Below, one piece after another: positions 1 to 12,520 of a stretch of 64,000 bases of DNA. The stretch lies in contig NC_088796.1 in assembly GCF_011386835.1 (NCBI RefSeq), positions 89,759,468 to 89,823,467 on the forward strand, given 5' to 3'. The DNA is from Chrysemys picta bellii. Taxonomy: Eukaryota > Chordata > Testudines > Emydidae. The translations under genes were made by a program, and so were the position numbers. A model generated the notes under the pieces. It saw nothing but the letters and a program-made list of their open reading frames with translations, was not told where the DNA came from and did no database searches. Within the stretch, counting starts at the first letter, position 1, and every line of letters starts with the position of its first letter.

Positions 1-868
1 ATTCATTTAAGGTGTGCCATGATAAATTTTATATCATTCTGATTTTTTAATCAAAATGTTGTACAGCACCAAGTCAAACGCCTCACAGAAGTCTAAGTAT
101 ATTATGTCAACACTATCATCTTTATTAACCAAACTTGCAATATCATTAAAAAAAAAGATATCAAGTTAGTCTGACAGGGCCTAATTTCTATATATCCATG
201 TAGGTTTGCATTAATTACATTACTCTTCTTTGGTTCTTTATTAATTGAGCCCCATATCAACTGCTCCATTATCTTACCCAGGATCAGTGTCAGACTGACA
301 GGTCAATAATTAGCTGGGTCATCCCATTTAGCCTTTTTAAAAATTGGCACATTAGCTTTCTTACAGCCATCTGAGTCTTCCCAGTTCTCCAAGACTTATT
401 GAAAATCAACATTAATGGTCCAGTAAGGTCCACAGGGCAGTTCTTCTAGTACTCTTGATGCAAGTTATTCGGACCTGCTGATTTAAAAATGTCTAATTTC
501 AGTAGCTTCTGTTTGAGGTCCTCCAGAGATACTAGTGATATAGAAAAAGTGTTATCATCACCATATGAGATTATGTAATCTGTTTTTCCACAAATACAGT
601 ACAGAAATATTTATTGAACTTTTCTGCATTATTATTGATAATTCTACCATTTCCATCTTTTTGTTCCTAATATATTTTAAAAACTGTTCTTATTGTCCTT
701 AACTTTGCTGGCCATAAATTTCTCCTTGTATCTCTTGGATTTCCTTTTAAATATTCAACAATTCCTAACTTCTGCTTTATAGTCATTACTATCAACTTCC
801 CCTTTCTTCCATATATATATATATATGAATGATAGTAATGAATACTCATTACACACACACACACATAT

Positions 869-935
<67 letters not shown>

Positions 936-1020
936 TTTAAAGCTGCCATCACTTCCCCTCTACACCAGGCCAGTTTTTTAACCAGCACAGCTCTCTCACC
1001 AATTATGGAATTGTGAATTT
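1..1020 (-). pseudogene. CR1 ORF2 reverse-transcriptase remnant, partial
   Basis: Minus-strand reverse-transcriptase fragment. Readable islands include VPIFKK and the degenerate 'NYRPVSL'-type block near 300-360, GKIMEQLI near 265-285, and IIYLDFCEAFD near 90-115, where the usual aspartate block of the palm begins. The catalytic DD box would lie beyond the left edge. Stops, frameshifts and an internal microsatellite show long decay. Confidence 0.8.
811..934. repeat. Compound (AT)n/(CA)n microsatellite inside CR1
   Basis: (AT) run at 811-826, short (CA) run at 851-865, (TA) run to about 885, then an uninterrupted (CA) run of some 48 bases to 933. It lies inside the reverse-transcriptase remnant, so it grew after the insertion. 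Confidence 0.95.
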
Positions 1021-1199
1021 TGGGCATCTAATAAAGTAGTCCTAAATGATCCCCAAATATCATTCACATTTTTCTGATTAAATTCTTCCTCCCAGTAGAT
1101 CTGGATCATAATTGTTTTCAGCTTTGTGAAACTGGCCCTATTAAAGCACCTAGTATATATATATTACTAGTCTGGACTTTGTTCTGCTTGCACATTATA

Positions 1200-1860
1200 A
1201 ATGTGACCAAGTCATGATCACTTGTACCAGAGATACCATTAATTTTTAGTTCTGTGATCAGTTCCTCTTTACTTGTTAGGACAAGATCTAATATAGAATT
1301 CCCCCATGTTGTCTATAACACTTTTTGAGTTAGGAAATTGTCATCTATAACGTTTAGAAATTCCAAGGATGTTTTAGTATTGTCAGCATGAGACCTCCAG
1401 CGTAAATCACTCAAATTGAAGTCCCCCGTGATCTCATAGGTTTTTTTCACCCTATACTTTGTAGATAGGTGCATAAGGAACTGTTCATTCTGTTCCCTAC
1501 TGTGATTTGGTGGTCTATAGCAGACATCAACTAGTACTCCATCTTGTGCTCTGTTAGGACATTGATCCATAAGCATTCAAGATCATTTTCTTTTGAGTTA
1601 TCGGTGACTTGGAAACAAGTATTGCTATTTTGACTTAGAGTGCCACTCCCCCACCCCTTTTGACCACACAAGCCTTCCTAAATAGGTTATAAATGATTGA
1701 CTTGAACATTCCAATTTTGTGAATCATTCCACCAGGTTTCCATAATATGATGTAGATTTAATTTATGCTCATAAATGAGCAATTCCAATTCCTCTTGTTT
1801 GTTACCCAGGCTTCTAGCATTTGTGCATAGTCAATTCAAGTTTTTTTTTTCTTTTTGTCA
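1200..1860 (-). pseudogene. CR1 ORF2 endonuclease remnant
   Basis: Minus-strand remnant of the APE-type endonuclease that nicks target DNA for LINE insertion. The clearest part, 1576-1313, contains VDVCYRPPNH and the ITGDFNLSDLRW block, which carries the conserved GDFN core of APE endonucleases, followed by FLNVIDDNFLTQ. Residues upstream are recognisable only by switching frames. Broken by stops; not functional. Confidence 0.8.
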
Positions 1861-1959
1861 TTTGGTTCCTTAATTAATTTTGTTCTTAACATCTCAATTT
1901 TGTGCTCACTGAGTTCTCAGATTGTCCCTCTTTTTACCCTTCCCTTTTGCTATTAGTTT

Positions 1960-2977
1960 AACCCCCACCTGACTGCTCTAGCCAGCCCGTCCCTGAGGAG
2001 ATTAGTCCCCCTTCTTCTGAGATGGAGGCCATCCAAACTATATAGCCCTCTCTCCCCAAAGAAGATGGACCAGTGGTCCACAAAACCATAGCCCTGCACC
2101 CTACACCATTTACCTAGCCAGAATCTTCTGCCTTCTGTCTTCCTTTGCTAGAGGGACAGGAAGGATTTCGGAGAAGACAATTTAGACATTCTTCTTCTTC
2201 AGTACGCTTCTGAGTTCCCTGAAGTCCTCTATTATCTGTGAGATATCCCATGATGTAGTGTCATTTGTGCTGATCTGAACCATCACCAATGGATCCTTGC
2301 CCTTCAACATCAGAAGCCTATCTGATCTTAGAGTGACATCTGGTGTCTTAACTCCGGGAAGGCAGCACACCATCCTGTCGTCCGCCTGTCCCTGGCAGAA
2401 TGTTCTTTCGATTCTTCTAAGTATTGAATATCCATCAAGGATTGTCTGTCTGCCTTGGATAGTTAGAGAACTCTTTGTGGGTACACTTGATTTTTTTTAT
2501 AGGTTGACCCAAGCTGCCATCCACCCATGTGTCCCATACATCTCTCCATTCCCATGGACCTGCTGGATCTTGAGAGGTATCTTCCACAGCTCCCTGCTGA
2601 GGACCAGGTATTGATTTGCAACTTCTAGCTGTGTGGAATTTCTTCTACTTCTCTTTTGTCTGGTGGACACAGTCTGCCTATCCTCATCTGTCTCTAACCA
2701 TGCGGCTATGACCTTTGGTGGTTATGAACTGCCAGGCCACCTCTCTGATTTCCTCTACAACTGATTCCTTTGTGTCCAGGTCCCTTCCTTCCTTGAACCT
2801 GGGATACTGGGGTTTCCCAAACCTGGTTTGGAATTCTTCAGCTTCTCTGATTCGTAGTAGCTTCTCAACTTGCCCCTCCAAGCCAAGAATCTTTTCTTCC
2901 AGCACAACCACCAACTTGTACTTCATGCACAGGAAATCTCTTCTAGTTTCAGGCAGGAAAGAACATCGCACATTCAT
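1960..2977 (-). pseudogene. CR1 ORF1 remnant (coiled-coil plus GDSL/SGNH-like region)
   Basis: Minus-strand remnant of the first ORF of a CR1 element. Its first part (2977-2684) is charged and helix-prone, with EEKILGLEGQVEKLL and similar leucine-spaced segments, as in the coiled-coil of CR1 ORF1 proteins. Further on (2373-2182) come VCCLPG and ISTNDTTSWD, which match the block around the TNDT motif in the esterase-like domain of these proteins. The part after 2182 continues in other frames with FGERGLYSLDGLHL-like residues, the usual end of ORF1. Stops and frameshifts break the frame. ORF1 proteins of this type are thought to bind RNA or act as esterases in retrotransposition. Confidence 0.75.
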
Positions 2978-3815
2978 TGCAGGTTATCACCACTATTCCA
3001 TCATTGGCCAAAATATCACACATAGCACGGAGTCTCTCACAGTCCCTCTCTAAACTCCCACCAAAACTGTCCTGTTAGCTGCCTCTGTTTGTGGCTCTCA
3101 AGTTCGCCTAGCAATTGATTTTCTATACCAAGTCTTCCCTGCTTAGTTCAACTCAGCTTTGCCCCTCACCCTCAGGGAGTGATGAACCACTCAGAGACTT
3201 CAAACAGGTGGGCTGATTAAAGTTCCAAGGCTAGAGTCTCATGGCCTTTAGGATGTTCTCTGAGGGGCCCTTCAGTTTTGAAACTCTCCCTTGCCAGTCC
3301 TAAATAGAACTAGTTTATCGAATTCAAGGCATGCTGAAAGGCACAGTCATTTTTCCAAGCTGCGAGAAAAACTGGGAGGGCTCTGGTAGGAGATCATAAA
3401 TATCAGAAATATGTTTTAGCTGCTGGGCGATGATTTATGTTAATTACTGAGTGAAGAGAGTTCCTGGAATAGACTATGTGTATAAATGTATTTTTAAAAT
3501 GTGTCAAGGAGTGCCTACATCAAAGGACTGGAGCTCCTTTATAAAGAATGTGTACACAAACTGAAAATAATTAATTAATTACATCAGTTCTGTGGAGGAG
3601 TACAGCATTATCATTCTGACCTAACTATTGTACTGTTATGGGCAACAAGAAACTGGAGCGATATCAATAGAATTAATTAATTAATGTTTGCAAAGTGCTT
3701 TGAAGGTGCAAACTATTCTGTAGGTGCTAGATAATTTTTTTTTTTTTGCTGGCAACACTTTAAAAGTTATATTCCATTTTTTCTCTGACCCTCAGATTGC
3801 CCATAACACAGGAGT

Positions 3816-4053
3816 CAAGTATCAGAGGGGTAGCCGTGTTAGTCTGAATCTGTAAAAAGCAACAGAGGGTCCTGTGGCACCTTTAAGACTAACAGAAGTA
3901 TTGGGAGCATAAGCTTTCGTGGGTAAGAACCTCATTTCTTCAGATGCAAGACTTGCAAGACTTGCATCTGAAGAAGTGAGGTTCTTACCTACGAAAGCTT
4001 ATGCTCCCAATACTTCTGTTAGTCTTAAAGGTGCCACAGGACCCTCTGTTGCG
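3816..4053. mobile_element. Foldback (inverted dimer) retroposon with 14-bp TSD
   Basis: A common turtle interspersed repeat beginning near 'gtagccgtgttagtctg' whose body is followed by its own reverse complement. Left arm 3859-3950 and right arm 3961-4052 differ at about two positions and are separated by a 10-base loop. The insert is flanked by the 14-base direct repeat cataacacaggagt at 3802-3815 and 4054-4067. The long duplication points to LINE-style target-primed insertion rather than a cut-and-paste transposon; the family name is not certain. Confidence 0.85.
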
Positions 4054-4362
4054 CATAACACAGGAGTGTATCCCCAACCTAGCTTCATCTACATCCTGCC
4101 CTGGAATTTATTCACATTTTAGCTTAGTCTGGGTTTCCTCCTGAGGATGCTGTATAATTGCCTCTTGAAAGTATTTTCCACAGGGATCAGCACTGTCTCC
4201 TATGTGGCCATGGATATCAGTAGAGTCACTGGCCCAAATTCCATGCCGCAGTATAGCACAGAAGACATAGTTCAGAAGAGTTCCTGTTTGGATTCTGGAC
4301 TGATGCAGCACCTTGGCAAATCTCTCCACACCTGTTAATGAGCTTTTCTGTAGCTCACAATA

Positions 4363-4576
4363 CAGGCGAGTCTCATCTTACACTGGTTCCACTGTCAGCG
4401 CATAAAGCGAAAATCGTATAGTCAAAATTACATTGAGTGTAATGGCGGGCAGAATCGCCCGCACTACAGGTACAGTATTTAAATTGTTATTTTTCTCTTT
4501 GTTTTTGTTTTGTTTTTGCCAACTGCGCAAAGCTGAATTTGTGCATGTTAAATGGGCGTAAGATGATACTCACCTG
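4363..4576. mobile_element. Tigger/pogo-like MITE
   Basis: A 214-bp element with terminal inverted repeats (CAGGCGAGTCTCATCTTAC at the left; the reverse complement of the right end is CAGGTGAGTATCATCTTAC). It is bounded by TA dinucleotides at 4361-4362 and 4577-4578. CAGG termini with a TA target are typical of pogo/Tigger members of the Tc1/mariner superfamily. No transposase is present, so it is non-autonomous. Confidence 0.8.
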
Positions 4577-5689
4577 TACCCAGAAGACTCTAGCCTCTCC
4601 CCATCCCACTCCAATACTCCCCTTACACACCTTTCTTTCCTGTCTACACTGGAGAAATTCTGACCCTTTCAAGGCCCATTTGCTCCCTGCTGTGGTACAG
4701 AATCTGCCCCACTCATCTCAATATTAATCATCATATAATATTAGGCACTTCATTTTCTTATAGGCATTTGTTTGACAAAAGGCATGAAAACTCTGCATAG
4801 CTTGGAAACAATGTCACTTCTACTGTAACTGTGAGAAATACTAGTCTGTTTTAATCAACATTTGCTGTGAATTATTGTACTAGCAATCAATCATTTTCTC
4901 CAAGCTGATCTTTGGAACACTTTTGCCTGAGACCAGGCACATCAAGCAAGCACAGACTTCTTAACGGTGATGCAATAACTGATAATGAATTGGAGAGAAT
5001 GTAATGTTTGATATAGTTATGAATCATTTTGGCTCCGAGTTTTTTTATTTGTTTCTGACTCACTGACCTTAAGATGCATTAGACTTTTTATGCCAAAAGA
5101 AAAATATCACATAGTTGAATTAATTATGTGTTGAAATGTAAACTATATATTTTGGAATTTATTATTTTCTTATTTTGCACTCATGTTCTCTGTGTCTACA
5201 TATTATTTTTTTTCCTCAGGACCTGCATTTCTGGTTGAGCCAAAACTCCCACTGGGGCAAGGAATACAGAACCAGAAGTCTGCTCCTGCTCCCATTAACT
5301 TCTATAGGAGCAAGAATCACACCCTGGCTCTTAATAATGAAGTTCTTTTTATAAATTACATTTTTTCCTACAGATTTCACAGAGGGAATCTCCTTTTTAA
5401 TCCACTTAAATTATTTTACAAAATGCTTTCAATATATATTAAAAAATGAACATCTCTTGAATTTCTCAGACATCATGGATTTGGAGACGGATCATTCAGT
5501 CACTGTAACACTGTGTGACTGTATAGCATTATTTGTCAGGTGCATGTCACTGTTTTAGCTACATACTTTTTGACAGATCTGAATAGTCAAATAACTGAAG
5601 CAAATGGCCCAGTTCAATGGTGTCACTGAAGTTACACTTGTTTAACAGTTTTTCTGCCTGTTTTATTGATCCAACAGTGTCCTTGGCTA

Positions 5690-5830
5690 AGGCCCCAATT
5701 CAGAAAACCTCTTAAGCACATCCATCATTATTCCGCAGTACGTGTGTGCTTAACTTTAAGCATGTACTTGGGTGCTTTGCTGAAGAGGGATGGTTTGCTT
5801 AATCAGAGCCTAATTGAACTGCCAAATTTA
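5690..5830. repeat. Ancient palindromic repeat remnant ('TTAAGCA' family)
   Basis: Contains 'gccccaattcagaaaacc', 'cttaactttaagcatgtact' and 'gtgctttgctga', the signature blocks of an old palindromic family seen again at 30136-30205, 51590-51720 and 55118-55235. Confidence 0.55.
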
Positions 5831-6130
5831 CTAATGAAGTATCTACTTCAGCTGCAGAAGTTGGCACTCTATATGCATTAGCCATTAGGCTGCACATTTC
5901 ACGTTAGCTCGTTCCACACTGCTTTGCTAACCAAAATGCATACTTCAGTTCGGATCTTTCTCTTTTAACAAACTTCCAAAAGCACGTTTCACGGGATGAA
6001 TTTTCATACAATAGGCTGTTCAAGCTACACAGTTCACAAATTAAGGACCAGAACTTACAATGCTTTTTTTCATGTCAGTCATCCCATTCACAGCAGTGGG
6101 CATCCTGGTGTGAGTAAGCAGTAATCACGC

Positions 6131-6255
6131 TAGGGTGACCCAGACAGCAAGTGTGAAAAATCAGGACAGGGGGTGGGGGATAATAGGAGCCTATATAAGA
6201 AAAAGACCCAAAAATCGGGACTGTCCCTATAAAATCGGGACATCTGGTCACCCTA
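6131..6255. mobile_element. hAT-type MITE ('TAGGGTGACC' family), copy 1
   Basis: A 125-bp element with inverted ends tagggtgacc...ggtcaccctA, an internal 'cctatataagaaaaag' and paired 'atcgggac' motifs. It is flanked by an exact 8-bp duplication, aatcacgc, at 6123-6130 and 6256-6263. An 8-bp duplication indicates a hAT-superfamily transposase acting in trans. Copies 2 and 3 are at 13183 and 49264. Confidence 0.9.
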
Positions 6256-8086
6256 AATCACGCAAATAAGTAGTGCAAGATCACACACTGTTCTGAGTAG
6301 TGAAATGTAATTGGACCCGGAACATTTTGCTGAAAATATAACAACTTTCTGCTTTTCTCTTTTACTAAGTGAAAAGAATCAATTTTGTGCAGATCAGCAC
6401 TGTTTCATGAATGTCAATCTGGATAATGGTGATCTTTTAGGTTCACTTTTACAAAAAAAAAAATGGAAAGGAGATTAATTTCTTTTTGGTTTTGAACTTT
6501 CCATGGGGCAAGGAAAACAATTTTTAAGGCTGAAGACTTCAGTCTTTGGAAGCATTTATTCCATTTAGATAAAAACTAAATAAATTAGTGGCCTGCTGAG
6601 AACCCAGATGAACAGCAGGTGGTAAACATTCTAATTTCAACCAAATTTATTTTGTGTTACATTTTTTGTGCTGGGCAAAGGAAATATGCAGCCAGATTAT
6701 TAGCAAAATGTGTAGGACTCAAACTGTGATGGTCTAAAATGCAAAAATCTGCTGCCCAGTTGAAGAAAAGTGAAGCATAACTACTGGCGTGCGTAACATT
6801 TCCTTCACTGAAGTCTGCAGGACAATCAAGAAGTCATGCACCCTGTGTGGTGATGTATCCAACCAAATCAGCTGTATAAAAATATGCAGTTGAATCTGAA
6901 AATATCTAGCCTGACCATAAAATATATAAATATCTTCTGAGTTAAACACACAATTTGATTGGAAAAAATATAAATATATTTCCTTCCTTATATCCCACCA
7001 TGTTAGTTGAGGCTCACTGGAACATCTTGGCTGTCAGTGTCTGAATATGCTAATTTTGGCAGCATGGTGTTCTCTGTTAAAGATTCCCACCTTTGGAAAC
7101 ACGTCGATCAGTTGAGTCCAAGTCTGACAGGTTCAAATCATGCAGTGAGGCTTTTCCATTTCATTAGGCTTTGACTGAACATTGTTTGGATTTGTTGCTA
7201 TTTTGTTTTCAGTTTAGTTGGAGGATTAGGCCAGGATGTCTTTTATGAAGGGCAAAATGGTTTATAAATTTTGAGCTCTGCATTTTTAATAATTATTATT
7301 CTATGGTGCCTGGGCTTGGGGCCTAGCTTGCTAAGAAACTGCCTCTCTCTGTGCAACAGCATCACCACTGTGACTAGCAGAGACCCTCAAGCCCGCTTGT
7401 TTAAAATGGAGATGTCTGCTGGCATCTTATTTTCTGTAAGGGGTTCTTCCTCCCCACTTAGACCAACAGAGTTTGGATTTGTTAACCTGTAAGGGGTGTT
7501 GAGAAGCCTGTCTTTTCCTCAGACCTTTAGTGAGCAGGAGGGATGTTGGATATGGTGTAACTAGATGTGGGAGGTTATTAATGATTATTCATTATTACTA
7601 CTTTGGGCAGTACTGTTGACTGCTGGTGGTTTGATCTGGACTGTTCATTCATTGGGGTTCGGTTTTGTTTTCATCTTGGTGTGTGTGTTAAGTTTTGTAA
7701 ACATGCCTAGAGCCATCAGTATGTGTGGGGATCTCTGCAAGAATGGAAGATGAGAGCCGCAGCAAATAGGTTTGCTGTTGTTATAGGTGCAGGACTGGGC
7801 CTAGATCACATTAAGCATGACTTAGCCTTTGTTCAGTGCCCTGATCATGGAGGAAGAGCCTGAAGGAGGAACTGCAATTCAGACTCACAATTCCTTCTCT
7901 GCTCTCCCATTGCTCCTAGGGGGAGTAATTTACTACAACCCTTTATTCGGTGTCGCATACTCCCCACTTCTTGTGCTGGTGTTCAGCTCTGCTGGCCAGC
8001 ATGTTGGCTTAGCTCCATCTCTCTATGTGTCCTCCCTGCTCACCCACTTAATCAGAGTTGTACCAGTCAGGTACAACCAGTCAGAT

Positions 8087-8309
8087 TTGCCAATCTCAAA
8101 CATTCAGCAGCCAGGCCACCCAGAACCATGAGACTGGCTTTAAAATCCTGAGATTTAAAAAATAATAAATATTAAGATCTTTTCATTTGCCTTTCTCCAC
8201 AACCAGGAGGGCTAGAAACTTGCTTTTTTTAACTTAAACCCAAAATGATGACTTGACTCCAGGAGCTGGGGCTTTAAGAAGAAACACCAAAAATCACAAG
8301 AGTTGGCAA
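8087..8309. mobile_element. MITE-like repeat with TTGCCAA ends
   Basis: Short inverted ends (ttgccaatctc at the left, gagttggcaa at the right) enclose blocks familiar from turtle genomes: 'catgagactggctttaaaat', 'aggagggctagaaact' and 'ccaggagctggggcttta'. No clean target duplication was found, so the superfamily is not assigned. Confidence 0.6.
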
Positions 8310-9094
8310 CACTCCTTGCTCTCTCTCCCTGATTCCGGACTGGAGCTACAGATTGTAAACTAATTTTTGCTGGTTTTACAGATTTGCAAAATCAGTAGCA
8401 ATCAGTTTACAGTAATTATTTCTAACAACGGGCATGCAGCAGCAGCAACACTCCTTAACAGAAACCAACTGGATGGGTGAAAACAATTCATAGCAAGGAT
8501 GTGGACAGCTTCTTTTGCACTAAAACAAACGGTTCTAGTGTATTTTTCCAGATTTATCCAGTGGAATCTGAATTAAGGCACATACAGATAGAACAATGTT
8601 ACATTAATGACATTTGAGCTAAGTATCATAACTATTATTTTTCACTGGAGTCTACCCTAACCCTGCCTTATTTTTCAATATTCTATTATCAAAAGAAGAT
8701 GATATTTAATTTGTTAATCGGTTCAGATTAAACATTTCATTTTAATCTGATGAAGCACAAGCTTGTGTCATTATTTTATTTACAAATAAAAATGAATCCC
8801 ATTATGTCACTCAGATTTTTGCCTAATGTATACATCCTAACTTCCACACTCAGGCATGTGCACTTATATGTACATCACAGCAGTACACACCTACAAGAGG
8901 AAAATGATGATTGAGTGATTAAGAAAGGCATCAGAAATATCCTGACACACCATGAGCTATCCATATGAAGGACACCGATTTCCTCATGTTTTCTAAAGCA
9001 AACCTGGCTTTGTGTCTTAGCCATTAGCACAAATATCCCGGGGATAAACCACACACGAACTAGTTAACACCCCTACCAAGAATGTCATTTCGCG

Positions 9095-9315
9095 CAGGGC
9101 CGGCTCCAGGGTTTTGGCCACCCCAAGCAGCCAAAAAAAAAAAAAAAAAGGCGCGATCGCAATCTGCGGCGGCAATTCGGTGGGAGGTCCTTCGCTCCGA
9201 GCTGGAATGAGGGACCGTCCGCCGAATTGCCGCCGAATAGCTGGACCTGCCGCCCCTCTCCGGAGTGGCTGCCCCAAGCACCTGCTTGACAAGCTGGTGC
9301 CTGGAGCCAGCCCTG
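9095..9315. mobile_element. hAT-type MITE ('CAGGGCCGGCTCCAGG' family)
   Basis: A G+C-rich 221-bp element with inverted ends cagggccggctccagg / cctggagccagccctg and an internal near-palindrome around the 'ggcggcaattcggtgg' and 'cgccgaattgccgcc' blocks. An 8-bp target duplication flanks it (atttcgcg at 9087-9094, attttgcg at 9316-9323, one mismatch). The poly-A run at 9134-9150 is internal. Open frames crossing it are accidental. Confidence 0.88.
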
Positions 9316-12300
9316 ATTTTGCGATAGTGAGAATGTCTTTAAAAAAATAACTGCAGAAAGGAGGATTGTAACTATAAGGCATTTGAATTAGCTGGTATGA
9401 GGAAACTCAAGTCAGTGGAGTTACTTCAGATTTACACTGTTGTGACTGAGGCCAAGATTTGGTTCAGGAACCTTTACACAAGAAACCAAGAGCAAAGATC
9501 AAATTTTTCACAGTTACATGGAAGCAACTACAGTGATATCCATGGAGTTTTCCTGGGGGTAACTCATGGCAGAATTTGCCTCTTCCAGTCCCAAAGTTTA
9601 CTTCAGGGCAGTGTCTTATCCAAGCAGTGGGATAATTCTGCCCTAAATCACAACCCTTGCAATCTCATTGGTATTTTATGCATCTCTGGTCCTGAACTTT
9701 TATCTTTCACATTACTATCAACAAGGCAGTGTTATTTACTGTGAGAAGTTCCACCCTTAATCGTTAAAACATAACAATAATAGTCTGATATATTCCAAGT
9801 ACTGAGCAGCTCGCTAAATGACGATTTAACAAATTCAATAGCTATGCACTACTGAATTGATAGGCTTCAGCTTTTCAGTCCTATCTCAACAGCTTTGGTG
9901 TGTCAGTTTGGTAACTTTAGCAGCCATGCCTGATAGTTGAATGCTAATCTTGGAAAAGTCCTGGTCTCAATGAAGGGGCCAAATAGATTGAGGTTTACGA
10001 TGTCCTGCTAGAATTAGTAAAACTCACAAGACACAAAAAATGACCTTTATAGCACGGCTAGCCATTGCGCCTGTGAGGTTTTAGACAGTATAGTTGGTGC
10101 CAAGTAAGGATAATCTCTGGAAGGTTTGCCATCTATGTGAGTGTCCTACACTGAAGATTACTTCACTCGAATGTCTGGCCTCATTTCTGATAGTGACATT
10201 TGAAAGTCCCATTCCCAAGTGAGACGATTACAGGGTGCTCCCCGTTCATTGCAACTTTGTTTAAAATGATCTCATGCCAAAGATCATTTTGTCATGTCCA
10301 GGCTCTGAGTGCTCTCACCCAGTTAGCCAGGTACCTACAAACAAAAAGGGCTGATACTTGACTTTAGTTTAAGTAGAAGCAGGTGAACAAATTTGGTTCT
10401 CCTTAAGGTACTCAGTGCATCACAGAATGCAAAAATTCCAAGTGGAAACCCTCAGGCCTTCTGCAGTGGCAGATCAGCCAATAAAGGCAGGTCCACCTGG
10501 GGGAGAAGAGCGGGGAGCAGTTTGCCCAGGCCCCCTGTTTGAGAGGGCTCCCAAACCGAGTGGCGGAGCAACTTAGTGCACAGGGTCATGATGGAGCAGC
10601 AGCAGGGCTTAAATTCAGTTGGAGCTGTCTGGAGCGAAATTCCAGTAAATATTTTTAAACTCTTGGGGCTGACTCTCTGAGTCCCAATGCCTCCCGTGGG
10701 GGGCTCCAGGAAGTACTCTTTGAGAATTTAAGTCCTGAGCATCAGCCAAGTCAAACCAGTTCACAATGCCTGGAGCAGAGAGCTGGGCCCAGCCCTACCA
10801 GACAGGAGATGCTGCAGGATGAATGCCTCTCCAACCATCACCCTCGCACAACCTGCACTCCAAGTGGTAATTTCTTTGGAAGAATGGAGGCCCTGTGTCA
10901 GTTATTGTCACGGGCCCTTCAAAATCTCTATGTGACCCTGAATAGAAGGCAGAGGAACCTGAGGCCAGCAGTAGGTGAGTGTTCATGCCATGGCAGGATG
11001 GGGGTGCGAGATGGGCAGAAGTTAGAGTTGAGTCCTGTGGGCTTGCTGGACAGCCAGAGGAAAATGGATGTTTAACCATGGATGGCTGGAATGGGAAATA
11101 TCACATAGGCATGGATGAGGGAGGGAGGGTAATTTTCAATTGTCTATCAGTACATTCAGTGAATGTCTAGATAAGCATCCAGAATGAAATCAAGGCCAGG
11201 ATTTCACCTCCACACTTTTGGGTGCTTATTGAAACTAAACCTCACCAGTTCTGATTTTTCATCTTGAGTGACTGCACCAAGAAGGGAAGGGAGCACTATC
11301 ATGTCTAGTCTCCTCATTTCCAGACTTTTAGATGCTGGTTCTTCTCAGGAATGATTTTTTTCAGTGGCAGAAATGCTGATTTTTTGGTGATGGAATTTCA
11401 AATGGGATTTATTATGATTGCTATTTTTATAAACACACACACACTTCTCAGAGTTAGTGTTGGAGCTCTGTCTACGGGATTAGGTATTTGACAAGAGGTT
11501 AAAACATCACTTAAATGGAGAACGAAAAAACAAACTCCACTTGCAATTCACTGCAAACATGCTCCTTCAAATTCCATTTAAATATAGCATTAGTGTTGGA
11601 AAGTGATTCCACTTAGCCCCCAAAAATGCAGCATAAAAAATATGAATCACACAGGGTCCTGCATGACAATCATTTTTCATCATGACAGTCATTGACCGGG
11701 TGTCTAATACTTAGACGACAGCTGTATTTAGGCTGGATATGGAGTAAACATAAATGTTAATTATTTTACTTGAGATGAGAAACCAGATGACATTTTGAGC
11801 TGGTATTACTGTAAACAGGAAAACGGTATGAGAGCTTTACAGCTTATAAAAATATCAAAAATACAAATCAGGAGGAGGTTTGCAGATCGCAGAAAGACAA
11901 GTGCAACACTGTAATAAAAAGTGAGTGAATGAGACAGAGAGAGAGTGTGTGAAATTATTCATGGGAAGACCGTTTTTGTCTCAGACAATTCAAATTACCC
12001 TCTTTATTGGACATGCTTAATGTGCTAGAAGAGACCAGATTTGTCTTGATTATATTGTGCTATAGTAGTTTACCTGGTTCTCTTTGTTTAAAATAATAAA
12101 AACCCAAATATCTCAGACACTGAGAACATCAACGCAGTGTAGCAGAACGTGGAATGACCTGATGTACAGATCTCCACCTTCCTCATCATTCAAATCATAT
12201 CATGCATAGTAATGTGAAGACTTAAACCCTCATTCTCTACACATTTACACACATGCTTAATTTTTTCCCTGTGAGTAATTTCATTAGAGTCAGTGATATT

Positions 12301-12330
12301 ACTCACAATGTGCAAAATCAAGTACATGTT

Positions 12331-12520
12331 TAAGGGCACGTCTACACAGTGGAGTTATGCATACTGGGGTGGGAGGTGTTTCAAATAGGCACTATACTAA
12401 AGCATGCTAGGAAACTTTTAGTGTGCACCAGCAAAGTCTACACAGACCAATTAATGCACAACACGTCAGTGCACTTTAGAAATCACCCCTGCATAGTGCG
12501 TGTTGCTGCTCTAGTTAAGG
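12331..12520. mobile_element. Decayed MITE beginning TAAGGGCACGTCTACAC
   Basis: The left end resembles the termini of the MITEs at 40397 and 19579 (T/AAGGG-TACATCTACAC). Internal blocks 'tagtgtgcaccagcaaagt' and 'aatgcacaacacgtcagtg' are common in turtle repeats. The right end is not clear. Confidence 0.4.

Larger units (their letters stand above)
1..3150 (-). mobile_element. CR1-family LINE, antisense, 3' end cut by the window
   Basis: A long but decayed non-LTR retrotransposon on the minus strand. From high to low coordinates come a 5' UTR-like stretch (about 3150-2980), ORF1 remnants (2977-1960), an endonuclease remnant (about 1860-1200) and a reverse-transcriptase remnant (about 1020-1). 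The 5' UTR stretch resembles that of the second antisense CR1 near 34276-34385, which supports the family call. Several frameshifts and stops make it non-functional. The 5' boundary is approximate. Confidence 0.85.

Noticed and set aside
825..1027. Cysteine/valine and threonine/histidine repeat 'proteins' around 850-930
   Set aside because: Translations of the CA/TG microsatellite.
9017..9382. Overlapping open frames of 73-121 residues on both strands
   Set aside because: They arise from the G+C-rich palindromic hAT MITE at 9095-9315 and share its inverted structure.
10480..10730. G+C-richer block that might be another MITE
   Set aside because: Phrases resemble turtle repeats, but no inverted ends or target duplication were found; too weak to list as an element.
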